This document shows, piece after piece, positions 36,601-47,005 of a stretch of 64,000 nt of DNA. The notes beneath the pieces are model-generated. The model searched no databases. It was not told where the DNA came from and saw nothing but the letters and a program-made list of their open reading frames with translations. Source of the DNA: Drechslerella dactyloides (lineage: Eukaryota > Ascomycota > Orbiliomycetes > Orbiliales > Orbiliaceae); NCBI GenBank assembly GCA_020064725.1, contig JAGTWJ010000003.1:3100001-3164000 (forward strand), in the 5' to 3' direction. The translations under genes were made by a program, and so were the position numbers. How positions within the stretch are numbered: the first letter of the stretch is position 1; every line of letters starts with the position of its first letter.

Positions 36601-36808
36601 GATTAGCAGCAGCGGGACGTACGGGTCGTCGACGCCGCGCAACAGCAGTTTCAGTTTCGCGAGTGCGAATGGGAATGGCAGCGTGGGGGGTAATGGCAGC
36701 ATTGGCGGGACCGGCAATGGCAGCATCGGCGGGTTTTCGGCGATGGTCGGGGCCGGGTATATGCTTGGTGGCGGCGGGGCTGCCAATGTTCGAGGGAAGG
36801 ATGATTGA
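33610..36808 (+). CDS. MSC2: MSC2/ZnT5-type cation-diffusion zinc transporter
   Basis: Exons 33610-34186, 34260-35382, 35441-35846 and 35903-36808 give 1003 residues; the first donor is weak (GTGTAG), the others are canonical. The cytosolic N-terminus is Ser-rich and ends in a HS/HD-repeat tract (about 137-192). Many predicted membrane segments precede the cation-diffusion-facilitator domain, as in ZnT5 and yeast Msc2, which work in the endoplasmic reticulum or early secretory pathway as a hetero-oligomer with a Zrg17/ZnT6-type partner. The transport site is visible as two HxxxD motifs: His594/Asp598 in SDSLHMLLD and His712/Asp716 in HILAD. A second His-rich tract (822-878) interrupts the C-terminal cytosolic zinc-sensing domain. 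It ends in a Gly/Asn/Ser-rich tail. It should export zinc from cytosol to secretory lumen. Confidence 0.88.
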
Positions 36809-38168
36809 TAGATATTGGATGATGATAATGTTAATGGCGAGTTGCCAGTAGGAGTATTGATCGATGTATCGATTGGAAGGCTAGATTTGACTGGAGTTTT
36901 GGGGGGCATTTTTCATTCCATTCTTGTATCATTATAATTCTATTGAGAGGCTTCAGAGGCTAGCTTGACTATTATACCGGATGATGTGTATAATATCATG
37001 CACGATCACGTATCGTGCACCGGGATCTTATACTCGGCTTGCTATTATAGTATATACATGAGATGGCACTAGCAGTTGTCAAATCTATAGATCTCTCGCT
37101 AAGTTCGTCAAGAAACATACCCATGACTTTGGATCCTAGAGAGTCGGCTATATCAGCGTCCCCGAGACTACGGCTATCTATCAGATCATGGGCCTTATTC
37201 GGTGACCTTGTAAGCTCGATTTCTTACCGTCTAGGAATTGACATCGATCGGGTTCGTTCTGTACTGCTACAGAGTGCCTTTCACTGACGATAGTAATCGG
37301 GCTCTTTCTGGCCACGCCGATGCCAACGGTGGCAGCCACGAAGCTGTATATGGTTGCGGCCAGCGAGGCGGGGCCAATAAAGTCGCCGGAAGAGCCAACG
37401 TTGGACCAACACATTCCACAGGCCAATTTCAGGCATCAAATGCAGCTTGCCGTGAGACTCCTTTGTTGCCTACCTGCTGCCCCACCACACCTGCTCCCCA
37501 CCATCGGGCATCCTACGGCGCGCTCCCGAGGGATAAAAGGCGGGGTTCGTCTGTCTGTCTGTCTCTCTTTCTTTCTTCCTCGACGCCATCGTTCCGTTCG
37601 CTCCCTCATTCGCTCGTTCGGTTCGGGTTCGTGTTGTGTCCTGAGGCGATTAATCGCGATTGTGTGGCCGTATGGTGCCGGTAAGTGTCCATTGCATCGC
37701 ACGGCGGTGAACGTGGCGGTTAACATCGCTCACTCGTTTCAACTCTGTGATTAAAAGGGTGTTCGGTTGACTAAACTCTCGTGTTCATCAGGTTGAGACT
37801 ATTCTCGCGTAGGGGATAGGTGAGTGGGCCTTGGCCATCTCTATTCGTACCTGCATGGTACGTAGATTTGTGGCTGATTAGTAGTGCTGGAGGGATATAT
37901 AGATATCTGCAGCCGTCTAGTCTCAGCTACTTTACCGGGACAGCTCGCCTTGCGGTACGACAGTCGCTGTCTCGAGCAGTTGAACGATAAGCTGCTCTGG
38001 CGAATCAGTGCTCATTACCCAGCTACCAGTCTTTACCTTGAGTTCGGTACCTCTCGCATTTGCATTCGATAATTTGTTGGTAAGCCTCCACTCAGTACTG
38101 CTAACGTGCCGACGTGCAGTTAACGCTAACGAAGCGGAACGACAGCCGTTGTGCTACCAGCTACCGAG
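36809..38168. other. intergenic, promoter of the RNA polymerase gene
   Basis: Contains a short perfect stem-loop at 36999-37019 in the 3' flank of the transporter gene, and a pyrimidine-rich stretch around 37545-37625. No gene was supported. Confidence 0.5.
36999..37019. other. 8-bp stem-loop
   Basis: TGCACGAT and its exact complement ATCGTGCA are separated by five bases, about 190 bp after the transporter stop codon. It may be a structure in the 3' untranslated region or a palindromic protein-binding site; nothing identifies which. Confidence 0.45.
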
Positions 38169-41100
38169 ATGGAGTTCTATGCAACGAATATACCGTCTGC
38201 GGCCACAAAGCGGCAGGTACGCGCGTGCTTCGCTGAGACCTTCCGCAAGTACTTCATATATGCTTTTGATCTGCATATATGGAGTCCAAAGGGGGGCCGT
38301 CCCATGCAGCGGGCCCGCATTACCATTCATGACTACTTTGTTGGTCAGGAGATCCTGCGCAAACACGGCACGCCTGCCCCGAGGACGGTGTTTCGCAGCG
38401 GCCGTCAGATCACGATGCGGGGTGTCCCGCAGGTATCGATTCTGATCGCAGGCTCAGCGATCGTTCTCCAGAAAAGTGACAGGGCCGATCAGATCAATGA
38501 GCACAGTATCCGCGCCTTGCGTGATGAGAACGAACGCAAGGCGCAGACATACGCGGACCGCCAGCCCGCCCAGCATAAACCGTACCGGCAGGTGGTCCGC
38601 TTCGAGGGAGTTGAGTGTGGCGTCTGGACGACTGATCCTAGGAATGCTACTCTCCCTACATTCTCATCGTTCTATGTCAACCCTTCCCATGGAACTTTCC
38701 GCCTGACGCGGCAGGCGGTGCAGGTTGAAATCATCAAGCCGAACCGTGGTACGTTGAAAGGCAGCCAGTACATCCTCTGCAATACCTCTGCCATCCGCTC
38801 GATGGTCATCACTCGCCATGGCGGGAACGTCTACTTTACCATCTCGATGCACTGGTGCCCAAAGTTCTACGATAAAACGGTGGAGGTCAACCCGCTCAAC
38901 CCGCTGGGGAAGCCTTGGGTTACCAAGTCCCGCGTACCCTTCTTCGACGACGAGCATCGTAAGATTGCACCCTACTGTTTCGTCTACCGCTTCTGTCTCC
39001 AGAATGCCCATGATACCATCCGCCTGGCTACAATTGGAGCAATCCCAAGCTTCACTGAGATTGTCGAGGCGAGGGTATTCTACCAGCAGCCGCTGTACGA
39101 CTTTGAGCGGTCGATGGCGGGTCTTAACGACCAGCTCCGCTCGTTCCCGTTCGGCGTTGCCTTTCAGCTCCAAGCACTCGCATTCAACGGCATTCTCCTC
39201 CCCCACCGCGTCAAGGAGCTACTCACCGTCGTCCGTGAGTCCATCGCCGCTCATGGAGACGAAGTCACGGCTGCGGTCCTCAAATACTGGGTCGAGGACT
39301 GGCGGCCGCAGCTCAACTTGGACGATCCGCACATCTGGCTGACGGAGAGCATCATCTCAAACTTCGCGGAGACGCTCGAGCGCCGCCATGACATCACCGA
39401 GTACATGCTGCAGATGAAACTTTACCGGAAGGAAGACCAAGTGCTCATCCACCGCGTCTGCATCACTCCGGCGGGGATATACCCCATGGGCCCCTCGCTC
39501 GAACCGAAGAACCGCGTTCTCCGCCAGTATAGCGGCCACATGGACCATTTCGTCCGTGTGTTGCTTGTCGATGAGGATGGCGGAGAGGTGAGGTTTGAGC
39601 GGGGGGTTGACGGGAAGGCGCTGCACGAGCGGCGGTGGCTTCCGATCTTTCTCCCGGGTTCGCAGCTGCTTCGTATTGGCGGACGGACTTTTAACTTCCT
39701 CGGATTCTCTCAGTCGTCGTTGCGTTCGCATGCCGCGTGGTTTATGGCACCATTCGTGAGCAGCAGAGTGGTAGGCGGCCGGGTTGACGTGACGAGTATC
39801 ATTCGCCAACTGGGAGATTTCGTGAACATTCGTATCCCTGGGAAATGTGCGGCGAGGATCGGGCAGGCGTTCACCGATACGATTGCGAATGTTGTGATCA
39901 CGCCAGGCATGATGGTTCGGAGGCCGGATATAGTCAAGACTAATGGCGACAAGACGTATACATTCAGCGATGGCTGCGGGACTATATCTAAGGACCTACT
40001 GAAGATGATTTGGAAGAAGGGAGGGTATGACCTGTCCAGGTTCCAGCCAACCATCTTCCAGATCCGTATTGGAGGTATGTACCCTATCGCATTTAGAGAC
40101 ATATGTAAATTCATTGGAGTTTTGCTAATACAGGGTGCATAGGAGCTAAGGGCGTGGTGTCGCTGGACGCCACGCTGCCAGAGCACCAGATTAAGATTCG
40201 CAACTCGATGGTCAAGTTTGATGCACGCAACCATACGACCTTCGAGATTTGCATGAGCGTGATCAGGCCGCTGCAGCTGTACCTCAACCGCCAGTTGATC
40301 AAGATCCTCGAGGACCGTGGCGTGCCTGCTGGAGTGTTCCTAACGCTCCAGCACGACGCCCTCGTTGACCTCTACCGCTTGTCTACATCCGCTGACTATG
40401 CTGCATACTTCCTCCAATCCCAAGGGCGGTGCAAACAAGCCGATGTACCTTTCCTACTCCGAAAGCTTCACGAAATCGGCCTTAACTACCAGGAGGACCA
40501 GTTCCTCCGGCAGGTCGTCGAGTTCTCCATGCTTAACACGCTGCAAGACCTCAAGTACCGCGCTCGCATCCCCGTCCAACAAGGCTTCACGCTTATCGGT
40601 ATCCTCGACGAGACGGGGTATCTCCCTGCCAACACCGTCTATTGCCCGATCAAGAAGGAAGGTGAAGACCGCTGGGCGTATACGGGGCGCATCGCCGTCT
40701 CCAGATCACCCGCGCTCCACCCTGGAGATGTTCAAGTCGTCACGGCGATAGACGTGCCACGAGCCTCGCCCTTGCGGCAACTTACCAACTGCGTTGTCTT
40801 CTCGCAGCACGGGCCGCGCGACCTGCCTAACATGCTGTCGGGCGGTGACCTGGACGGCGACCTGTACCACGTCTGGTGGGACCCACGACTCATGCCTACG
40901 AGGGCTGCGGCGCCGGCGGACTACGATAGCGCCAAGGCGCCGGAACTCGACCGCGAAGTAACACAGGCAGATATCGCGGAGTTCTTCCTGAACTTCATGC
41001 GGAACGACCGTGTGGGTGTGATTTCTACCCAGCACATGGTGCTTGCGGATCAGCAGCCGACTGGAACCTTCAGTGAGGAGTGTCTGAAGTGTGCCAAGTT

Positions 41101-42222
41101 GGCATCGATTGCGGTGGACTTTCCCAAGACTGGGATTCCGGTAAGTTTTACATCCCCCGTTCAGACCTAGCTACGCTCGTTGCTAACGGGTGCGTGATGT
41201 GTAGGTCGAGATGAATGAGCTCCCGCGTACAACCTTTGTTCGCCCAGACTTTCTCGCTCCCAGCCCGCGCGTCGATTTCCTCGGTGGTAGAATCGGGCTT
41301 ACCTCTACTGCCAACGACGACTCGGATTCCGATGATGACGATGAGGAAGCCTCGCATACCGTGAGCTTGGTCCCGTCACTCACGAGCGCCGCTGACGCGG
41401 ACGATCCATTTACTCCTGAACGACAGTGGCTGTATTATCCGTCGAATAAGGCTTTGGGCCGGCTGTACCGTGAGATCGATGAGTTCAAGTTTGTCAAAGC
41501 GTGGGAGGATACGGCGAAGCAGTATGAAGCGCATGGGCCGCATCACCTGCTGAGTCAAGTGCGGGACTATCTTTTGCGGCTGGTGCCGCGGACTGAGGCG
41601 ATCGTGCCGTGGCTATCGTTAGCGAAGCAGCTGCGGACGAGGTACGTTTTTCTCACAACCACCTACACCCTTCCATTTTGGTCAATTCAACCGGCTTGCT
41701 TCACAGCATGTTTACGTCTCAATTGCATCGGCTAACGAGATTTGAATATTCTACTACAGCTATGAGTCTAATATTCACGATATGCGCTCCACGTATGCAC
41801 CCCGCCGCAACAGCCCACTGGAGGAAGTCGAAGTCTTCATCGGCTGCATCATCGGCATGGAAACCAACCGTCTCTCACGCTACACGCGGGAGTCCTCGGA
41901 AGCCCTCCGCGGCGAGGTTAACCTGCTGGTTCAACATGTAATGTCGCGAATGCGCAACGGCAGCGACGGCGCCGAACCCGGTGAAGAGAAGATCAGTGGC
42001 GGGCACGATGGGTTCGCGCTTGAGAGGGCGGTGGCGTGTCTGATGGAATCGTTCACGGCACGGGAGGATGGTGTTGATGGGCGGAGTTTCGGGTGGTTGG
42101 CGGCTGCGGTTGGCTTGCGGGAGGTGGAGAAGGCGGGGCTGCGGAAGGCGGCGAGGGAGGTTGTAGTGGACCTTGGCGGATTGACCTTGGCGCTTGGAGG
42201 TCTTACGATGGGTCAGAAATAA
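38169..42222 (+). CDS. RNA-dependent RNA polymerase (RNA silencing)
   Basis: Exons 38169-40074, 40143-41140, 41205-41641 and 41760-42222 give 1267 residues; the introns (68, 64 and 118 bp) have good donors and acceptors. Eukaryotic cellular RdRP that makes double-stranded RNA for Dicer. The catalytic DLDGD is at residues 871-875 within LSGGDLDGDLYHVWWDP, preceded by the conserved FSDGCGTIS and KGVVSLD regions; the latter is rejoined across intron 1. The first about 75 residues (MEFYATNIPSAATKRQVRAC) look like an RRM-type RNA-binding fold, as in the Sad-1/Rrp-like fungal group rather than QDE-1; the clade assignment is inference. The start is the first ATG in frame. It probably acts in quelling, meiotic silencing or heterochromatin pathways. 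Confidence 0.92.
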
Positions 42223-43407
42223 CTGTGTGCGTGGTGCTGCGGAGGGGAAGGTCGTGGTATTTGAACTATTTCCGGGATCGTGTTATTCTTCTGGGATAGG
42301 TGTTCGGATGGACCGGATGGATATATGGAATTATGGCGTGGATGCGTGGTTCGGTTTATGTTACGACCGCATGTTATCATCTATGTTTCTTTGTGGCTAT
42401 GGGTTCGACTCTGTAGCTACGACTGTCATGCTCTATTTCTTTCGTTCTCGTGGCCATAATTATCCTGTCGTCGCTTGCGTGCTGTCTTGATTTCCTAGTC
42501 TTGAGGCCAGTTGATTTCCTATTCTGGTGGTCTTATTTCCAAAAGTGGATTATCCTGTACGTGGCACAACGCAGAAAATATCACACGAGCGCGTTTCTTA
42601 CGATCGGAATAAAATGCGAGATATTGTCAGCAGCTCGTATGGTAGTAGTCAGCGCTAAATACTGCCTCGAGAAGCTTCAGTATCCCGTTTATTCGGAGTA
42701 CCCGAGTGAGACTGGATTATTCCACGAGCGGTTGCGCACGTCTGACTACTGGCCGAATTATAGACCTGGATTCGGATTAGATAGTCAGCATGCAATGAAT
42801 GTAAGAAGCTGATTCAATCTTGTAAGCTGGAATCTCGGCCTCTACATCCAATCTAGACCAAATGCTTTCTTCTTGGTCGGCGGAATTATGCAATGCAATT
42901 GATATTTCAAATTGGTGCCACTTGTCATGTATATTCTTATGTAATGATCAATCACTGTAATTTACATACGTCGCACCTAAATAAACCTATTAAATCGAAA
43001 AATGCCAGCCCCGTTTGCCACTCCGCGCGAGGATCGCTAGCGCGCCGAAACCTACGGTAGACGTATCGTTGATTAGATATATGCTCTACAGTCGCTGTAC
43101 CAGGTGTTGTTGTTGGTGTATAAACGGACTAACGACGGGCGGAAGAATAAGTGATGGGTTCGATGGGGTAGTTGTACGGTGTATGGCGGTGGCGCTTCGA
43201 TGGGTGGATGGATGGATGGATGGATGGATGGGTGCGTGGGCGGATGCGTGTATATACCGGCGTTAGGGTTACGAAAGTGTATATACGTATAGTATGGATA
43301 TATTAATGTATTGTGTATAGGTAGAATTATGAAAGGTCAGATGGGTAGATGTGGATATTTGTATAAAGGATAGGCGAGCGGGGAATAATCAGGACCGGGG
43401 GTAGGGT
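42223..43407. other. intergenic with GGAT microsatellite
   Basis: Convergent spacer between the polymerase gene and the minus-strand gene that follows. A GGAT tandem tract lies at 43204-43231. No gene was seen. Confidence 0.55.
43204..43231. repeat. GGAT microsatellite
   Basis: About six consecutive GGAT units, with degenerate copies on both sides. It is likely to be length-variable between strains. Confidence 0.8.
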
Positions 43408-44801
43408 TTAGAAGAATGAAAAGGCATCAAGCGTACAGTCATCCTCATGCGCATCAACAGCGTGTACCCGTCCCTTCAGCATGACCCAAAAACACGCAGT
43501 CGATATCCGCATCTTCTTGAACAGATCTTTTTCGTTGTCCGTCAGTTCTGCTGCGGCGGTCTCTGCGCAGGTGTGGAGGATGGCGGGCGTGGCGTCTCCG
43601 AATTGCGCGGCGAGCGGACGTGAGAGCCGGAGAGTATGGCGGTAGGGGCCCGCGGTAAGCGGTGCAATTGTTGAGAGGAGCTCCTCGTAGAGATCTGTGG
43701 GAGCAGGCTCGGATGCTGTATCCGTGGTATCGATCCGTGGTGTTAGGTCGTGGCGGGTGGTGTTTACAGGCACGAGATATGGCTCGCGCTTGTTGGCGTG
43801 GCAGTTCTCGCAGCCCCCGTCAGCGAGGGCGGAGAAAACATTGATGTCGAGTCGCGCCGCAGTGCCGGCTTCGGAAAGCATATCTTGCAGTCGATAGCTG
43901 AGCGGGAGGAGCAGTTTGCCTACTTTTGCCCGTGCGAGGGCGCTTAATGGCTCGATTTTGCGGCGGGTAGCATCAATGCGGACGTCGACAACATCGACAC
44001 GGATGTGGCGGAGGAGAGGGCGGTAGCGGGGGGAGGGGCTTATGGGGAGGTCGCTTTCGTTAATGTAGGAGCCTGCTGACCAGATTGTGCCAGAATATGT
44101 TCCGATCCTGTGCGACATCGGGGGTTAGCTGCCAGATCCCATAAAGCTTGAGGCTCCCGACATATATCCGCTCCGGTATTCGGGTACGCGTATACGTAAC
44201 GACTTTAATTCTGGTCGAAAGGCACCATGCATCTATATATTTCTCTGCTATTTTATGCTAGAACGGCCAATTGCGCCGGCTGCAAGACCCACGCATTGTG
44301 GCCGTGCCGGCGGGCGGAGTTGATAGGGGTATGAATTAAAAGGGCACGCGGATTTAATACGTACGCATCCTCCGCCGCCGAGTAAATCATACTCTCCCAT
44401 GGCGTATCGTACCAGACATCAAAGTACGTCTTCCCCCCAACCAGCCGCGACTCGGTCAACATGCGCACAGGAAACACATTCTGGCTGTAAAACACGCGCG
44501 ATGACTCCTCGTGAATCTGCTTGCTGACTCGGAATATTGACAAATCTAGTCGCGGAATCGGCTGGTAGTCTGGTTGATTCGGCGGTAATGCAGCATTGTG
44601 GATAGCAGGTTCGTTAAAGCAGACGAGGTATGAGTATATTTCGTCGCGGATTTCGGGCGGGAGCGTCAGGAATGGGAATGGCGGAGTAGAACAGCTGGAG
44701 CGATCGATGGAGAACTCGTAGGCGCTGATGTCGACAGGTTTATGGGGTGTAGCAGCTTCGACATCGAGGATTCCGAACTGCTGGATAGCTATGGTTCCCA
44801 T
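43408..44801 (-). CDS. 2EXR/F-box-like protein
   Basis: Exon 1 is 44801-44293 and exon 2 is 44107-43408 (402 residues). The 185-bp intron has a GTGGGT donor, CAGCTAACC branch and CACAG acceptor; the donor choice is the weakest point. The visible core is FPFLTLPPEIRDEIYSYL followed by LSIFRVSKQIHEESSRVFYS, the hallmark of the fungal 2EXR/F-box-related proteins (L-P-x-E-I-R-x-x-I-Y-x-x-L ... V-x-K-x-I-x-x-E-x-x-x-V-F). Such genes are numerous in Pezizomycotina and uncharacterised. The initiating Met was taken at 44801, just before GTIAIQQFG; an in-frame Met 18 codons earlier is possible. It borders the HET-S-like gene in divergent orientation, but no functional link is evident. Confidence 0.68.
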
Positions 44802-45834
44802 TGAGATTATAATTCGCCGACTGTTTAGCGGGACTTCTATAAGTCTGGAGCACAATAAGCATTTACGAATATATGGAGGCGTGGGTTATAATGGCTCCGG
44901 ATATCTGAATGTACCGAATGGATCGGAAGATAACTCTCCAACCGCGAATTAATACCAAGCTATCTGGGCGATATCCAAGGTCGTTGCATTCCACGGTTCG
45001 GCAGATGCGCAATTCATACACGGCCGGCCAGCACTAGCTCGACTGTACCAAGGCATCGGCTCATGCTGTCAGATGTGCGCATTGCTGACGCCTTGGCCAA
45101 GCTGCTTACATGCATGTCTCAGGTGCTAGCCGCCAGTGGCCAACATGCATAGACGCCGCTTTTGGCTTAAGATAATCGCCTTGCGCTTGGGCGCTTGCTT
45201 TCCTTTAATCTGGTATTATTAAAAAACTTCTTGATCGAGATCATTGAGCTGGCTATAATTTAATCCATACCATGGATTCGTAATAAAATTACAATGGAAT
45301 TGCCTGCGTGGAGGTCCATAGTATAACATATGCATATATATATACGAGGTATATATGAAATGGGTTTGCCGGTCACAAATCGGCAACACATAGAGATGGT
45401 CTACAAACTGGATATCAACAAAGAGGTACCAATATAGGCAGCCTCGTCTCGGCTTCCGAATCCTCGATCCTACACATGCATGCATACGGTCATGTGATCC
45501 GGCGTACTGCCCAGTCGATTGCCTCTTCGTTCCGGCTTGTATACGTCCACTCTTTTATGTACACGTGGCATGAGATCTGAGTTCCGGATTCCCTCTCTTT
45601 GATCTATTTCCAAAGCCAGCGAACAATCGAGATCTGGCTACCGTACACCTGCTTATTTACTTCATCTCCTAAGTCGCTTTGTATAGTATAAGCTTGTCCA
45701 GTCTTCGAAATCGCCAGCGGTATCATCAGTCAGCTAGTTCAACATTGAACGCCCGTGGCCTCTATATATATTAGCCCTTCACACGCCTAACGCTTATGTT
45801 CAAGCCTCGAGCACTACAATATCCAAAATAATTA
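44802..45834. other. divergent intergenic region upstream of the HET-S-like gene
   Basis: AT-rich, no gene. It must hold the promoter of the HET-S-like gene and, if the start-codon reading is right, its 5' untranslated exon ending at 45835. Confidence 0.5.
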
Positions 45835-46885
45835 AGTAAATGGTTCCTGCTAGAGGTTATTCGTCCTCCAGTTACTAAATGCGATACTAGTGGCTGAAGT
45901 TGCAACCGCCATTGGAATAGCCGGAGCGGTCGGGGTGCTCCAAAGCTTGCTCCAGTGCTACAAAGACTTTCTGACAGCCCGAGACTTTGAAGATGACTAT
46001 GCAATCTTGCAACTACGAGCGGCTTTGCTAGAGAACTCTACAACTACTTGGTCTATTGGTGTCGGGCTTATCGACGAATCAGAGGCTCCGCGAAACGAGT
46101 TTCTTGTGGCTCGGCCGACGGAGAGTAATGTCAAGCTAGTTCAACAAACCTTGACTCTTATCCGTGATCAATTAAACGCTGCGAATGACGAATTGGAAAC
46201 CTACACGACATTAACAGCTCCATCACCCGGTCAAGATACTCAAGCTGCACAAGGGTCGTCCCCTCTAACTAGCGGTGCTACGGCCGCTACACGCTCGGAT
46301 GATACGATTTCTAAGAGGAAAAGAGTGGCGAACAAAATCCATCGCATGGTTCGTCGGCAGCACGATGAGCAGCATCCAGGAACCTTGAAACGCACAGTTT
46401 GGGCATTGGTCGACAAAGCACGCCTCGAAAATGTACTGAACAAAGTAACGACATTGGTAGATCGGCTCAACACCGATTTTGCTCCTCTGGAGAAAAAAAA
46501 ACAACTCACAAAATGCTGCGAGGATATCCAGAGTTTGGGGCTGAGCGAAGAGGAACTCAAGGCAATTGAGGAAGCAGCTGTTGATAAGCTTTCCAAAAAT
46601 GTCTTCAAGATTCTCGAAAACGAGCGTTCGACTGGGAATAAATTCATCGAAACTCATGTCACCGAGGATGGCAGCATGAACATCGGAGACTATTACGATA
46701 ACGACTGGAAAGGAAACAGCGTGGTTAGGCAGCAGAGCCGTAATGATACCTACGAGAGCCTTTCCGTCAAGGGCACGGCCTTTGTAAATATCGGAGATAC
46801 ATTTGGCGGGAAAAGTGCTGTTCAGATACGACTTGAGCAGATGCAGGCGGCTAGGATGGCCAGAAATAGAGATTCGAGCGATTGA
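45835..46885 (+). CDS. HET-S-like HeLo-domain protein with C-terminal amyloid repeats
   Basis: 331 residues. Residues 1-240 match the HET-S HeLo domain: a hydrophobic N-terminal segment (ATAIGIAGAVGVLQSLLQCY), the DYAILQLRAALL helix, and KRTVWALVDKARLENVLNKV followed by VDRL. In Podospora, the HeLo domain's N-terminus inserts into membranes when the C-terminal prion domain folds, killing the cell. Here the C-terminus has two imperfect repeats (about 250-270 and 285-306) whose NIGD cores are 36 residues apart, the HET-s spacing. No ATG opens this frame: exon 2 starts at 45891 after TACTAAA and an ACTAG acceptor. Splicing from GTAAAT at 45836 would join the A at 45835 to TG, giving Met-Ala-Glu. 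A nine-A run (46493-46501) encodes KKK. A 25-residue charged tail follows the last repeat. Its partner receptor gene converges from the right. Confidence 0.85.
46637..46807 (+). other. two HET-s-type amyloid repeats
   Basis: Repeat 1 (residues about 250-270) contains THVTEDGSMNIGDYYD and repeat 2 (about 285-306) contains SLSVKGTAFVNIGDTFGG. Each starts at an Asn, has alternating small/hydrophobic residues, a Gly turn and the core [MV]-N-I-G-D-x-[YF]. The HET-s fold stacks two such repeats as beta-solenoid rungs. Repeat 2 is the closer match to the receptor's N-terminal motif. Confidence 0.8.
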
Positions 46886-47005
46886 AGGTTATTTCGAGCA
46901 GCCTCACAACTCCCTGGCCTAGGAGGTTTATATATATTATGCAATTATAGAACTCTAATTGATCTGAGTCTTTATTGCAGTTTGGTCGGTATTTGATTCC
47001 GTCGC

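Noticed and set aside
45890..45892. GTG as start codon of the HET-S-like gene
   Set aside because: The G belongs to an ACTAG splice acceptor preceded by a TACTAAA branch site, and eukaryotic genes rarely initiate at GTG; an ATG formed by splicing explains the frame better.
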